Of a stretch of DNA of 64,000 bases, positions 44,750 to 56,628 are shown one piece after another; within the stretch, counting starts at the first letter, position 1; every line of letters begins with the position of its first letter. The DNA is taken from positions 17,664,501-17,728,500 of the forward strand of contig JAYKKT010000089.1 of the NCBI GenBank assembly GCA_036023115.1. Direction: 5' to 3'. Under the pieces are notes generated by a model, which saw nothing but the letters and a program-made list of their open reading frames with translations, did no database searches and was not told where the DNA came from. The stretch is from Brasenia schreberi. Taxonomy: Eukaryota > Streptophyta > Magnoliopsida > Nymphaeales > Cabombaceae. A program made the position numbers and the translations under genes.

Positions 44750-46601
44750 AGGTGTAAAACCCATAAAGTAGAAGCTTAGGAAAATACACCCGAATGTACA
44801 CACGCAAGTCAAAGAGGGTTTAGAAGATCTGTTAAAAGCCGGATTTATAAAACCCATTGCGTATTCTGATTGGTTGTCAAATATCGTTGTAGTTCGAAAA
44901 ACCAATGGGAAAATTCGAATATGCATCGATTTCAGAAACCTGAATAAAGCCACTCCAAAGGATAATTATCCTTTACCAAACATAGATTTGATAGTCGATA
45001 GTACTGCAAATCATGAAATGTTTTCATTTATAGATGGCTATTCAGGCTACAATCAAATCAAACTAAGTCCACGAGATCAGGGTAAGACCGCCTTCATAAC
45101 CCCATGGGGCACGTACTACTATACAGTCATGCCCTTTGGTTTGAAAAATGTCGGCGCAACATACCAACGAGCCATGACCACGATCTTCCATGATCAGATT
45201 CATGAGCTCGTAGAAGTGTATGTAGATGATCTCTTGGCAAAATCCAAAACTCGATGCACTTACATCGAATGTTTACAAAAGATTTTCGAAAGGCTTAGGC
45301 TTTACAAAGTAAAGCTAAACCCTCAAAAATGTGTATTCGGGGTAGAGTCAGGAAAGCTTCTAGGCTTTATGGTGAGCCAAAGGGGAATAGAAGTCGACCC
45401 CTCTAAGTGTCGAGCCATCATAGACATGGCTCCACCCTCCCATCTCACCCAAATCCGTAGCCTCCAGGGTCGTTTACAATCCGTTCGCCGATTCATATCG
45501 AATCTAGCAACTAGATTTGAACCCTTCAACAAACTGTTGAGGAAGGGCACAAAATTCTTATGGGATGACGAATGCCAGAAGTCCTTCGAGAGACTGAAGG
45601 CATACTTGGTTAATCCCCCCGTTTTGAACCCTCCAAAGCAAGGAAAACCGCTTTTATTATACATCTCCGTGCATATGAATGCTTTAGGAGCCCTGTTGGC
45701 TCAATACGAGGATGACACCCATAAGGAGTATGCCATCTAATACATTTCGAAAACCCTCTTGGCTTATGAACAAAATTATCAAGCCATAGAGAAGACGTGC
45801 TTGGCCCTAGTCTAGGCCTACCAGAAATTCAGACACTATTTCCTAGATCATGAGATCTGGATAGTGTCCAAGCTTGATCCAATCAAGCACTTGTTCGAAA
45901 AACCCATTCTCATGGGTACATTAGGCAAATGGCAACTCCTTCTAATGGAGTATGATCTAAAATACCATCACCAGATCTCCATTAAGGGGCAAGCCCTAGC
46001 AGATTACGTGGCTGAGTTCCCCTTAGAGGACGCATATCCCACTCTTGTTGAAATGCTTGATGAAGGCATATTGCAAAACCATTTTCAAAACCACATTTTG
46101 GCAAATTCTTTCGAAAACCAAGTGTGGAAGATGCACTTCGATGGGGCACGAAACCAACGAGGGGCTGGTGCTGGGGTCATCCTAATCTCCCCTAAAAAGG
46201 GCGAGATTCCCATAGCAGTCTGCTTAGATTTCGAATGTTCCAACAATGTAGCCGAGTATGAACCACTCATACAAGGCTTAAGAATTTCGAAAACTCTAGG
46301 GGCATCATGCATCGAGGTCTTTGGAGATTCACTCCTTGTCATAAACCAGGTTTTAATAATTTGGCAAGTACGTAATGAGAAACTACTTCCATATCACGAG
46401 TTGGCCACTCGATTGGTCCACTCCTTCCAATCGTGTAAACTCACACACGTAGGAAGAGAGGACAATGGCATCGCCGATGCCCTCTCCTCCTTGGGTTCAG
46501 CCCTGAAGGTCGATCCCATTTCAGGGACCAGATCTTTGGAAATATGGCATGCGCCCCACCCATCCACACACGACTTGGATATTTGCCAAAATAACCCATA
46601 G
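44750..46601 (+). pseudogene. pol: RT and RNase H domains (element A, broken)
   Basis: Resumes element A inside RT directly after element 1. CAG to TAG at 44769-44771 is the same stop as in element 1. The ORF 44874-45740 carries FIDGYSGYNQIKL, MPFGLKNVGATYQ and YVDD; TAC to TAA ends it at 45738-45740, and a TGG to TAG stop lies near 45813. 45864-46601 covers the end of the connection RNase H and the second RNase H with FDGARNQRGAGAG, GDSLLVINQV and REDNGIADAL. GAG to TAG ends it. Non-functional. Confidence 0.88.
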
Positions 46602-47864
46602 TCTATTGAAAAACCCTGGTTATATGACATCGAACAGTTTTTAGAAAATGGGGGATTCGCCGAGGATGCCACATCCAAGAAATAGGCATTCATTCGTAAG
46701 ATTTCGACCCGATACACCATTCTGGGTGGGGTCTTATACAAAAAAAGTTTTACCGGCATTTTGCTAAGGTGTATCAACCTAGAGGAGGCTAGGATAGTGA
46801 TAGATGAATTCCATGATGGAGAATGTGGAGGTCATGTTAATGCCAACATGATGGCAATGAAAATACTTAGAGGGGGCTATTTTTGGTCCACCTTGAAAAA
46901 GGATTGCCACGATCATGTTAGGAAGTGTCACCCCTATCAAGTGCATGGGCACGCCATTCATATCCCTTCATCCGCATTGCATTCTGTGGTCAGCCCCTGG
47001 CCATTTACCATGTGGGCGTTTGACATTGTAGGCCCAATATTTCCAAAAGCCTCGAATGGGCATCGATTTATTTTAGCAACCACGGAGTATTTCTCCAAGT
47101 GGGTGGAAGCCATTTCCCTAACCAACGTAATGGGGCAACATGTGGTGGCTTTCATCCGGAGGAATATCTTGGCTCGATTTGGGGTTCCACGAGACCTTGT
47201 GTCTGATAATGGCACCCCATTCAAGAACGAGCGGATGGTTAAGTTGTGCAACACGTATGGCATAACTCACCACTTCTCCTCGCCCTACTACCCTCAAGGC
47301 AACGGCCAAGCCGAAGTCACAAACAAGACTCTCATTAGCATAATTGAGAAAACCTTATAGAAGGGTAGGACGTGGCACGAGAAGCTGGATGAAGCCTTAT
47401 GGGCTTATAGGACTTCCATCCGGACTCCCACGAATGCCACACCATTCGAATTGGTCTATGGCACAAACGCCATTCTTCCCATTCATACCCAACTGCATTC
47501 ATTCCATACATCCATAGCACACGACCTCCCCCTAGAGACGCTTCAGCATGCTAGGATGACCGAACTAGATTTGCTAGATGAGAGGCGACTCCTTGCCATG
47601 GATCATGCTCGTGCATACCGGCAAAGGATAGCCCGACATTATAGCAAACACATGAAACCTCGTCACTTTGAAGTGGGGGATCTGGTCTTAAAAACCATCC
47701 ATCATCGTGGCCCATACCCTCTAGGAAAGTGGCGCCCCAAGTGGGATGGACCCTATGTTGTACGAGCAACCACTACGAACAACTCATATTGGTTAATCGA
47801 TGTAGAAGGTAGGAATTTAGCAGATCCTATCAATATTCAATACTTAAAGAAGTATCATGTGTAG
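46602..47864 (+). pseudogene. integrase (element A, broken)
   Basis: A stop at about 46683 precedes the long part. 46761-47360 has the zinc-binding segment and catalytic core (WAFDIVGPIF, VSDNGTPF, GQAEVTNKT), but one zinc ligand is lost: KCHPYQ instead of KCHPCQ (TAT at 46935-46937). GAG to TAG stops it at 47358-47360; the rest, to the natural end YLKKYHV at 47864, is open from about 47361. The acidic triad is present. The lost Cys and the stops make function unlikely. Confidence 0.88.
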
Positions 47865-48678
47865 GATTTGGCTTAAATTCCAGTTTTCGAAAAATTTTAG
47901 GGATAGCTGCCCTGAGACATGAAAATAAGGTGCAAAGGCAAAGTCGTGTGACCCTGAGTGAGAGAATTCGCACTTGTGAAAGAGCGGAGTCTTCAAAATC
48001 GTGGTTACATTTCAAAATCCTTCTTCTTACAAAGAAAGGCCTAGTTCAATATAGCAAGATACTTGCAAGTAGTACGTGCTATTTCTAAATAGGCTGATCT
48101 GGAATGGATCGAGTGTAGGCTTGGGATAAGTCCTCCCCTCTTCTCTTCTCCTTCCAAAAGGAAAACAAAAGCCCAAACAAAGGGAATCTCCCATTCAAAG
48201 TATCTTTCCCAAAAGAAAGAAACCAGAATTCAAAAAGAAAAATCGATTCTCTTATGAAAAAGAGGGATTAAAGAAAAAATACTCCCAAAGAGAGACCCTC
48301 TATGAAAAAAAAAAAGGAAAAAGAGGCCAAAAAGCTCAAAAAGAGCAGTTTCCCGCCTTCTATGCCTTAAACCACGGGACGCTTCAGAAGGGACCGTGGT
48401 ATCTCTTTCCCATCCCTGGCTTATCCCAAGCTAAAGCATGGTTCAATTCGAGGAATCCTAAAGTAAAAATAGGATTTACTTACTTGAATTTCATCCTGTT
48501 TGAGAATTCGACGTTTCGAGTAAGGCGTAGGAATTTGAAATATAGCTGGTTTTCTTATAAAACCTCCGCTAGACAAGCGAGTGTTAAGACTCAAACAAGG
48601 GCAAGCACGGAGAGCTCGAGATCCTTAGGACCGAGACTCAAGACAGTTGTCCCTTTTGTAAATAGTTTTGTAAATAAG
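47865..48678 (+). other. Element A 3' UTR, truncated at its right end
   Basis: Matches the element 2 3' UTR, including the 12-bp inverted repeats and the ACCACGG/CCGTGGT hairpin. It stops at AAATAAG (48678) and joins the LTR interior at CTAAGGAGAGCC. The last ~360 bp of UTR, the polypurine tract and the first ~225 bp of the LTR are gone; two shared bases (AG) lie at the joint. Confidence 0.87.
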
Positions 48679-49659
48679 CTAAGGAGAGCCTGGAATCGGA
48701 GCACATGTCGAGCCCGCCACAGCAACTCTCGTATCAAATCCACACCCCCAGGATCTCGAATGTCCAAGGCCCTGTTAAAACATCATTTGAAGTCATCTCC
48801 GGAAGGCGAAAACAGAGGCAGACGATCATGTTCGCGATGACCCAACGCAGACGGAGCACTGATGCTGTCAGGCCCCGCACAAACCGTTTGTTTTGAACAC
48901 AGCTCGAAGGAGTCAGAGTTCAGTTTGGATCGGATCTGGACCATATATATCCAGATCCCAATCCAAACCCATGTATGGACTTGGATTTGGATTTGGATTC
49001 AAAAATCCAATCCAATATCCATATCCATGGCCCATATCACCTTCTCATAAATGGAGGTGGGGCCCACTTGAATTTCACGTGGGATTATGGGCATAGAGAG
49101 AGAGTGGGGGTGGATAAGATCAAGTGTGTGTTGTAATTAAGCTTGACTTGTGTGTCAAGTTTGGGGTAGCCTAATTAAATGGGTTTAAGCTTGTAATTAG
49201 CCAAAACCTAACCTAGGGCTGCACCAACATGATGTGGTTAAGGTCTATGGGCCATGCAAAGGGAGCTCCTTCACCTAAACCTAACCAAAAACACCTAATC
49301 CTAGCCTTCTACCCTAATTCGGCCCTAATCTGAGCCTAATCACCTAACCCACTTCTCTAATCCCGGCCTAATCCCAACCTAATCACCTAACCCACTTCCC
49401 TAATCCTTCCCTAAACCTAGGTTAATTTCCCTAAACCTAGCCTAATCCTAGCCTAATCACCTAACCTACCTCACCCTAGAACCAACCCACCTAGCTAAAC
49501 TCTAAACCTCTAAACCACCCCTAGCCCACAACCTACCCAAACCACTTGTATTTAAAATATCTGGCCCTACCCTTTCCAGCCCACCTTATCACCACACCAC
49601 CCTACCTAAACCACCTATCCACTACCCCAAAACCAGCCCTAACCAACCTAGCCCAGCCC

Positions 49660-49667
49660 TATATAAA
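49660..49667 (+). promoter_or_regulatory. TATA box of element A 3' LTR
   Basis: TATATAAA with the following C-run/G-run, as in the 5' LTR. Confidence 0.65.
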
Positions 49668-50806
49668 CCCCCCCCCTTGGGGGCGGCTTTTTCCAATCGA
49701 GAAGCCCTCTTCCACCAGTCGGGTCCTCCCCTTCCCAGCTCAGCCGACTCCCATCCTTGCTCCACTTGCCCCACAGCCCGCCTCCACCTGTGCCATTACC
49801 TCCCAGCCGAGCACCACCACTGCCACCACCATTCCAGCCGAAGTCCCCCTCGCCATCCTCTTCACCCGATCGAACCAGCCGAGCCCCCACATCCAGCTGC
49901 TCCTCAACCACCCACCGCCTTCCACCATCCGGTTAGTACCCTACACTCCACCTTACTCCTTCTTCACTCCCTCTCCACTCTCAGCCACCTAACCCCCTAC
50001 CATATCACCCTAACACCAGCCATTCCACTTGCTGCCACCACTCCCCTCGGCCAGGCCCATAATCACCCTAACTACCCGCCACCACCTAGACACCTTAGCT
50101 CCATTCGGCCACCCTATCCAACTTCCTAAAAACCTGCCCATATCGCTCCAATACACCTACTACACCCACTACCCCCTGGCCCCATCTCCTAGCTACTTCC
50201 CCTCCCTTACACCACTCCTAGCCACTCTAGCAACCCGCCACCACCAAGTCCTCCTAGTCGGCCACTCCAACCGACTGTCATTTCATTCGGCCACCCTAGC
50301 AACCCGCCAACCTTAGGTGCCCCATTAGATCTTCCCTTGAGCTTCCCTTAGTGCCATACTCCCTTAGTGACCCTACTTAGGCCCTTTAGCCCAACATGCC
50401 AAAAACAGTCCTTCCCTAGCAGCCGGCCACCTTCAAAGCGCCTCTTCCGTGCACCAAGTACATCCGGCCAGCACCTCCCCTTTGCCGTTCTACTCCGCGG
50501 AGCTCCCTTTGGCAGCCCAAGGCGAAGGCCAAGCCCACGCTCAAGCAAGGCATCTTCGGATCAGCTATTAGTAAGTGCCTAACTCGGTCTTTAGTTGTAT
50601 ACTTGCTTGAGATTCAATTCGATACGGGGTTGTAATAATGGAGCATAGTCTCCCCCCGCTTGTAATAACGTGGCTTGGCACACCCACACACGTGCACTCT
50701 CTTAGTTGTACACGATTTTGAACACACATGGGCCTAATCAGCCCCTAATTCATAAATATATACATATACTTTCATTTTGTAGGGTTTTGCTTAAGTTGGG
50801 TGTGTT

Positions 50807-51310
50807 GTCTTTCAATTCAAGCACTCACACACATTGAGCCTTCGCTCTTATTTGAAAGACCCAAGTAAGAGCCGACTATACTATTTGGGTTTTCATTTCA
50901 TGTCGTGTGTGTAAGTCTTTCAATTCAAGCACTCACACACATTGAGCCTTCGCTCTTATTTGAAAGACCCAAGTAAGGGCCGACCTATACTATTTGGGTT
51001 TTCATTTCATGTCGTGTGTGTAAGTCTTTTGATTCAAGCACTCACACACATTGAGCCTTCGCTCTTATTTGAAAGACCCAAGTAAGGGCCGTGTTATACT
51101 ATTTGGGTTTAATTTCATGTTGTGTGCGTAGTACTTCAATTCAAGCACTCACACACATTGAGCTTTCACTCTTATTCCCAAGACCTTAGTCAAGGCCATA
51201 CTGCAAGTTATATTTGGGTTTAATTTCATGTCGTGTGTGTAAGTCTTTCAATTCAAGCACGCACCCACATTGAGCCTTCGCTCTTATTTGCAAGACCCGA
51301 GTAAGGGCCC
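50807..51310 (+). repeat. Tandem array in element A 3' LTR
   Basis: About four and a half ~109-bp units, fewer than the six of the 5' LTR at 6101-6720, so the two arrays have changed in copy number since insertion. Confidence 0.92.
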
Positions 51311-51319
51311 ATATACATA

Positions 51320-51320
<1 letters not shown>

Positions 51321-51351
<31 letters not shown>
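51321..51351 (+). repeat. TA dinucleotide microsatellite
   Basis: About fifteen TA units after CATACTC. The 5' LTR has about ten at 6725-6745. Other LTRs have only a short CTCTATATACATAT here. Confidence 0.9.
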
Positions 51352-51354
<3 letters not shown>

Positions 51355-51922
51355 CCTTCGGCATTTACATTACAAGTCATTTCCCTTCAGTTATTTCCCT
51401 TCGGCATTGTCTTTACATTCGGGTTTTCCCTTTGGAGTAGCGTGAGTTTGCATTGCATCTATGCCATACCACGAGGTAGGACGCATATTGCATCAAAGCA
51501 AGCCCCGCTCAAATTCGCCCATGTAGTGGAGTGTTCATAACACACAAACTAGGTGGCCCATAAAGGGATAAAAGGAAAGACTTAGGCACATGCAAATCCA
51601 CGTGATCTAAAATCTGCAATCACATCTAAAAGACCCGAATTAGACACCTCGAACCGCTTCGTAGGCTTTCTATCCCAAAAAAAACTCGATTTTTGCAAAG
51701 CGTACAGACCGACCCTTGCGCATCGGTGCAAGAAGGTCTGCGACGACAAGAGCTCACTTGCTCACAGTCGCCACGATTAGAAATCAGTTTAAAATATATC
51801 TTCGCTAGCTTAGGTAAGCTAGCTGGCATGCCCTGTTTACATAAATAGGCCTTAGACGCATGAGAGGATCCACTCCAAGCCCAGAAAAGGTGAAGAGGCG
51901 TGGGGATTTTCACGCGTCTACA

Positions 51923-51927
51923 GAAAA
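51923..51927 (+). repeat. Target-site duplication GAAAA (element A, right)
   Basis: Follows the TCTACA end of element A; pairs with 3923-3927. Confidence 0.93.
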
Positions 51928-52888
51928 CTCTAGGGGCATCATGCATCGAGGTCTTTGGAGATTCACTCCTTGTCATAAACCAGGTTTTGAAAATTTGGCA
52001 AGTACGTAATGAAAAACTACTTCCATATCATGAGTTGGCCACTCGATTGGTCCACTCCTTCCAATCGTGTAAACTCACACACGTAGGAAGAGAGGACAAT
52101 GGCATCGCCGATGCCCTCTCCTCCTTGGGTTCAGCCCTGAAGGTCGATCCCATTTCAGGGACCCGATCTTTAGAAATATGGCATGCGCCCAACCCATCCA
52201 CACACGACTTGGATATTTGCCAAAATAACCCAGACTCTATTGAAAAACCCTGGTTTTATGACATCAAACAATTTTTAGAAAATGGGGGATTCACCGAGGA
52301 AGCCACATCCAAAGATAAGGCATTCATCCGTAAAATTTCGACCCGTTACACCATTTTGGGTGGGGTTTTATACAAAAAGAGTTTTACCGGCATTCTGCTT
52401 AGGTGTATCGATCTAGAGGAGGCTAGGATAGTGATGCATGAGTTCCACGATGGAGAATGTGGAGGCCATGTCAATGCCAATATGATGGCAATGAAAATAC
52501 TTAGAGGGGGCTATTTTTGGTCTACCCTGAAAAAGGATTGTCATGATCATGTTAGGAAGTGTCATCCATGTCAAGTGCATGGGCACGCCATTCATATCCC
52601 TTCATCTGCATTGCATTCCGTGGTCAGCCCCTGGCCATTTACCATGTGGGCGTTTGACATCGTAGGCCCAATATTTCCAAAAGCCTCGAATGGGCATCGA
52701 TTTATTTTAGCAGCCATGGAGTATTTCTCCAAGTGGGTGGAAGCCATTTCCCTAACCAATGTGTTGGGGCAACATGTGGTCGCTTTCATTCGGAGGAATA
52801 TCTTGGCTCGATTTGGGGTTCCACCAGACCTTGTGTCTGATAATGGCACCCCATTCAAAAACGAGCAGATGGTTAAGTTGTGCAGCAC
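51923..52888 (+). CDS. second RNase H (end) and integrase (start) of element 0
   Basis: Continues element 0 after element A. The frame is open across the whole fragment. It has the last three RNase H motifs (FGDSLLVINQV, HVGREDNGIADALSSL), the link to integrase (LENGGFTEEATSKDKAF), the zinc-binding part HEFHDGECGGH...KCHPCQ, and the core with WAFDIVGPIF and LVSDNGTPF. At 52889 the LTR of element B cuts it just before the catalytic Glu. The open frame extends on both sides into LTR sequence (51900 and up to 53042); those parts are not coding. It is the right-hand half of the pol gene that starts at 1724. Confidence 0.88.
52884..52888 (+). repeat. Likely left target-site duplication AGCAC (element B)
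   Basis: Five bases before TGTAAACACC. The right partner would lie outside the window. Confidence 0.55.
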
Positions 52889-54108
52889 TGTAAACACCCC
52901 GAAATCCCACGAATTTCTCAAATCCATCTGGTTTTGTAAAAGCAGCCCCAAAGGGCCATTTTTGAGTCTGGAAACCCAGGAGCCTTCCAGACAACCCTGT
53001 ATATATGTTTTAAACTTTATTTTTCAAAAACATACATTATAGCTTTTGAAACCCTTTTAAAACATGTTTTGAAACCCCGAAGCGGCTTGGCCCGATCAAG
53101 ACAAGACCAGGAGAGCTAAGAAGAGTCCGAAACCGGAGCACACGTCGAGCCTGGCACAGCAACTCTTGTATCTAATTCACACCCCAGGATCTCGAACGTC
53201 CAAGACCCGGTTCTTACCAAAATATCATTTGAAGTCATCTCCGGAAGGCAGAAACGGAGGCGGACGACCATGTTGGCGAAGACCCAACGCAGACGGAGTA
53301 CTGATGCTGTCAGGCCCCGCACGAATCATCCGTTTCGAACCCAGCTCGAAGGAGTCAGAGTTCAGTTTGGATTAGATCTGGACCATATATATCCAGATTC
53401 CAATCCAAACCCATATGTGGACTTGGATTTGGATTTGGATCCAGAGATCCAATCCAATATCCATAGCCAAGGCCCACATCACCTTCTCATAAATGGAGGT
53501 GGGGCCCACTTGAAATTCACGTGGGATATTGGGCATGAGAGAGAGTGGGGGTGAAAAATATCAAGAGTGTTGTATTAAGCTTGACTTGTGTGTCAAGTTT
53601 GGGTTTAATCATGTGGGTTAGCCTAATTGAGTGGGTTTAAGCTTGTAATTAGCTAAAACCTAACCTAGGGCTGCACCAAAAGGTCTATGGGCCATGCTAA
53701 GGGAGCTCCTTCACCTAAACCTAACCCAAAATGCCTAATCCTAGCCTAAACCCCTAATCTACCCCTAATCTGAACCTAATCACCTAACCCACTTCCCTAA
53801 TCCCGGCCTAATCCCAACCTAATCACCTAACCCACTTCCCTAATCCTTCCCTAAACCTAGATTAATTTCCCTAATCCTAGCCTAAACCTAGCCTAATCAC
53901 CTAACCTAGCTCACTAAACCTCACCCTAAAACCCAACCACCTAACCTAGCCCTAAACCCCTAAACCACCCTTAGCCCACAATCTACCCAAACCCCTAGTT
54001 TTAAAATCTCTCGCCCAACCCTTTCCAGCCCACCTTATCTACATACCACCCTACCTAAACCACCTAACCACTACCCTCAGCCCAGCCCTAACCGACCTAC
54101 CCATTCCC

Positions 54109-54116
54109 TATTTAAA
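54109..54116 (+). promoter_or_regulatory. TATA-like core of element B LTR (TATTTAAA)
   Basis: TATTTAAA followed by CCCCTCCCC, at the place of TATATAAA in the other subtype. Confidence 0.6.
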
Positions 54117-55262
54117 CCCCTCCCCTTTGTGGGCGGGTTTTGCAAGTGGGAACCACCATCTCACCCAGCCGGGCCCTCTCCTTCTCCCATATCTCACCCA
54201 GCCGGGACCACTCTCCATCACCTTCACCGACTCCACCTGCTCCATCAGCTCCACCTGCACCGCCACCTTCCCTCTTCCATCCACCACCACCTCACCCAGC
54301 CGGACGCCACCACCTTCATCCAGCCGAACCAGCCGAACTCCCATCAATACCCGGCTTCTCTCTTCATCCACTCGCCACTTCTCCCCATCCGGTAAGCCTT
54401 CTTTAACCCTACCTAAACCCTTCTCTACTACCTCTCCACTCCCAGCCATCCACCACACCATCACCTTACTCACCCAACAGCCCCTCACCGCCACCACTCC
54501 CACTCGGCCAAACCCTAGCCACCGTTTGCTTCCTACCTAACTCACATCAACTATACCCGGCCACCCTATTAGATTTCCTAAGACTTGCCCGTGGCACTAC
54601 CTTAAACCCACTATTCCCACTATTACCTAGTCCCATCCCCTAACTGGCCACCTTCCCATGCTCCAGCCTTAGTCACCCTAGCAACCCGCCACCACCATTT
54701 TAACTTAGCCGAACCTAGCACAACCCAAACCGCCGGCCACTACCTTCCCCTAGGTGTCCCATTCGGCCTTCTCACAAACTCTCCCTTAGGGCCAGTTTTC
54801 CCTAAGGACTCAACTCCCCTAGTGATCCTAAGACCTCACTCGTTCAGCCCATTTAAACCCCCTACCTTGAGGCGACATCTACCTGCCACCGGCCACCTTC
54901 GAGGCGCCTATCCTGCGCCCCACTTGCAGCCGGCCAGCACCTTTGATCACCTATCTTCGCGGAGCTCCTGTTTGCAGCCCAAGGCCAAGTCCACGCTCAA
55001 GCAAGACCTCTACGGACCAGCTACTCGTAAGTGTCTAAACCCGGTCTTTAGTTGTATACTTGCTTGAGATTCAATTTGATACGGGGTTATAATAATGGAG
55101 CATAGTCTCCCCCTGCTTGTAATAACGTGGCTTGGCACAACCACACACGTGCACTCTCTTAGTCGTGCACGATTTTGAACACACACGGGCCTAATCAGCC
55201 TCTAATATATAAGTGTACATATACTTTCATTTTCGAAGGGTTTTGTTTAAGTTGGGTGCGTT

Positions 55263-55880
55263 GTCTTTCAATTCAAGCACTCTCACACACATTGAGCTTT
55301 CGCTCTTAGTTGAAAGACCCAAGTAAGGGCCGACCTATACTATTTGGGTTTCATTTCATGTCGTGTGAGTAAGTCTTTCAATTCAAGCACTCTCACACAC
55401 ATTGAGCTTTCGCTCTCATTTGAAAGACCCAAGTAAGGGCCGACCTATACTATTTGGGTTTCATTTCATGTCGTGTGAGTAAGTCTTTCAATTCAAGCAC
55501 TCTCACACACATTGAGCTTTCGCTCTTATTTGAAAGACCCAAGTAAGGGCCGACCTATACTATTTGGGTTTCATTTCATGTCGTGTAAGTCTTTCAATTC
55601 AAGCACTTTCACACACATTGAGCCTTCGCTCTTACTCCCAAGACCTTAGTAAAGGCCTTATTGCAGTTATATTTGGGTTTCATTCATGTCGTGTGTGTAG
55701 TACTTCAATTCAAGCACTCTCACACACATTGAGCCTTCGCTCTTACTCCCAAGACCTTAGTTAAGGCCATACTGCAATTTATATTTGGGTTTAATTTCAT
55801 GTCGTGTGTGTAAGTCTTTCAATTCAAGCACGCACCCACATTGAGCCTTCGCTCTTATTTGCAAAGACCCGAGTAAGGGC
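55263..55880 (+). repeat. Tandem array in element B LTR
   Basis: About five and a half units: three common ones (starting near 55263, 55373 and 55483), then variant units with CTTACTCCCAAGACC, then the terminal unit. Several common units have GTGAGTAAGTC in place of GTGTGTAAGTC. Confidence 0.92.
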
Positions 55881-56490
55881 TCATATACATAAGCTATATA
55901 CATATCTCCCTTCGGTTATTTCCCTTCGGTTATTTCCCTTCGGTTATTTCCCTTCTGTTATTTCCCTTCAGTATTGTCTTTACATTTCGGGTTTTCCCTT
56001 TGGAGTAGCGTGAGTTTGCATTGCATCTACGCCATACCACGAGGTAGGACGCATATTGCATCAAAGCAAGCCCCGCTCGAATTCGCCCATGTAGTGGAGT
56101 GTTCATAACACACAAACTAGGTGGCCCGAAAAGGGATAAAAGAAAAGACTTAGGCACGTGCAAATCCACGTGATCTAAAATATGCAATCGCATCCTAAAG
56201 ACCCGAAATAGACACCTCGAACCGCTTCGTAGACTTTCTCTCCAAAACTCGATTTTTGCAAAAGCGTACAGACTGACCCTTGCGCATCGGTGCAAGAAGG
56301 TCTGCGTTGACAAGAGCTTACTTGCTCACAGTCGCCACGTTTAGAAGTCAGTGATAAAAATATCTTCGCTAGCTTAAGTAAGCTAGCTGGCACGCCCTAT
56401 TTGTATACATAGGCCTTAGACACACGAGAAGATCCACTCCAAACCCCGAAAGGGACGAAGAGGCGGGGATTTTCGCGCGTCTACAGAGAT

Positions 56491-56508
56491 TGGCACGCCC
56501 GGTGGGAC
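56491..56508 (+). promoter_or_regulatory. Primer-binding site of element B
   Basis: TGGCACGCCCGGTGGGAC, five bases after the LTR; identical to the element A site. Confidence 0.82.
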
Positions 56509-56628
56509 GTGAGCCTTTTCAGAAATCGAGTTTACAAGTAGAAGTCTTGCGAAAATTTTGTAAAAAGGTGTCGTTTTAACTTGTTTTCTTTGCTTGTACT
56601 TAGGAAATTTTGAAAAAGCTTGAAAAGC

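Larger units (their letters stand above)
3928..51922 (+). mobile_element. Element A: Tat-type LTR retrotransposon inserted in element 0
   Basis: Bounded by TGTAAACACC at 3928 and TCTACA at 51922, with GAAAA on both sides. Its own sequence is the 5' LTR (3928-7316), primer site, broken gag (to 8775), pol from RT onward (44750-47864), 3' UTR and a 5'-truncated 3' LTR (48679-51922). The rest is element 1 and what element 1 contains. Both LTRs share an expanded TA microsatellite after CATACTC and the ACATTACAAGTC variant, which supports their being a pair. About 2.2 kb between gag and RT is missing across the element 1 insertion. Its gag and pol are broken by many stops and deletions. Confidence 0.92.
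48679..51922 (+). repeat. Element A 3' LTR, 5'-truncated
   Basis: 3,244 bp lacking the U3 start. TATA 49660-49667, candidate intron 50571-50782, tandem array 50807-51310, long TA microsatellite 51321-51351, U5 hairpins, end at TCTACA 51922, then GAAAA. It matches 3928-7316, except that the TA run is longer and the C-rich leader has extra sequence near 50090-50290. Confidence 0.93.
52889..56485 (+). repeat. Element B 5' LTR
   Basis: 3,597 bp from TGTAAACACC to TCTACA. TATTTAAA core 54109-54116, C-rich leader, donor-like GTAAGT at 55027 but no TAG acceptor (TTTCGAAGGG at 55231), tandem array 55263-55880, runs of CCCTTCGGTTATTT, U5 stem-loop 56269-56304, hairpin 56368-56387 and decamer 56388-56397. 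Confidence 0.94.

Noticed and set aside
51900..53042. ORF of 380 codons with RNase H and integrase plus odd ends
   Set aside because: Both ends are LTR sequence of elements A and B. Only 51923-52888 is coding.
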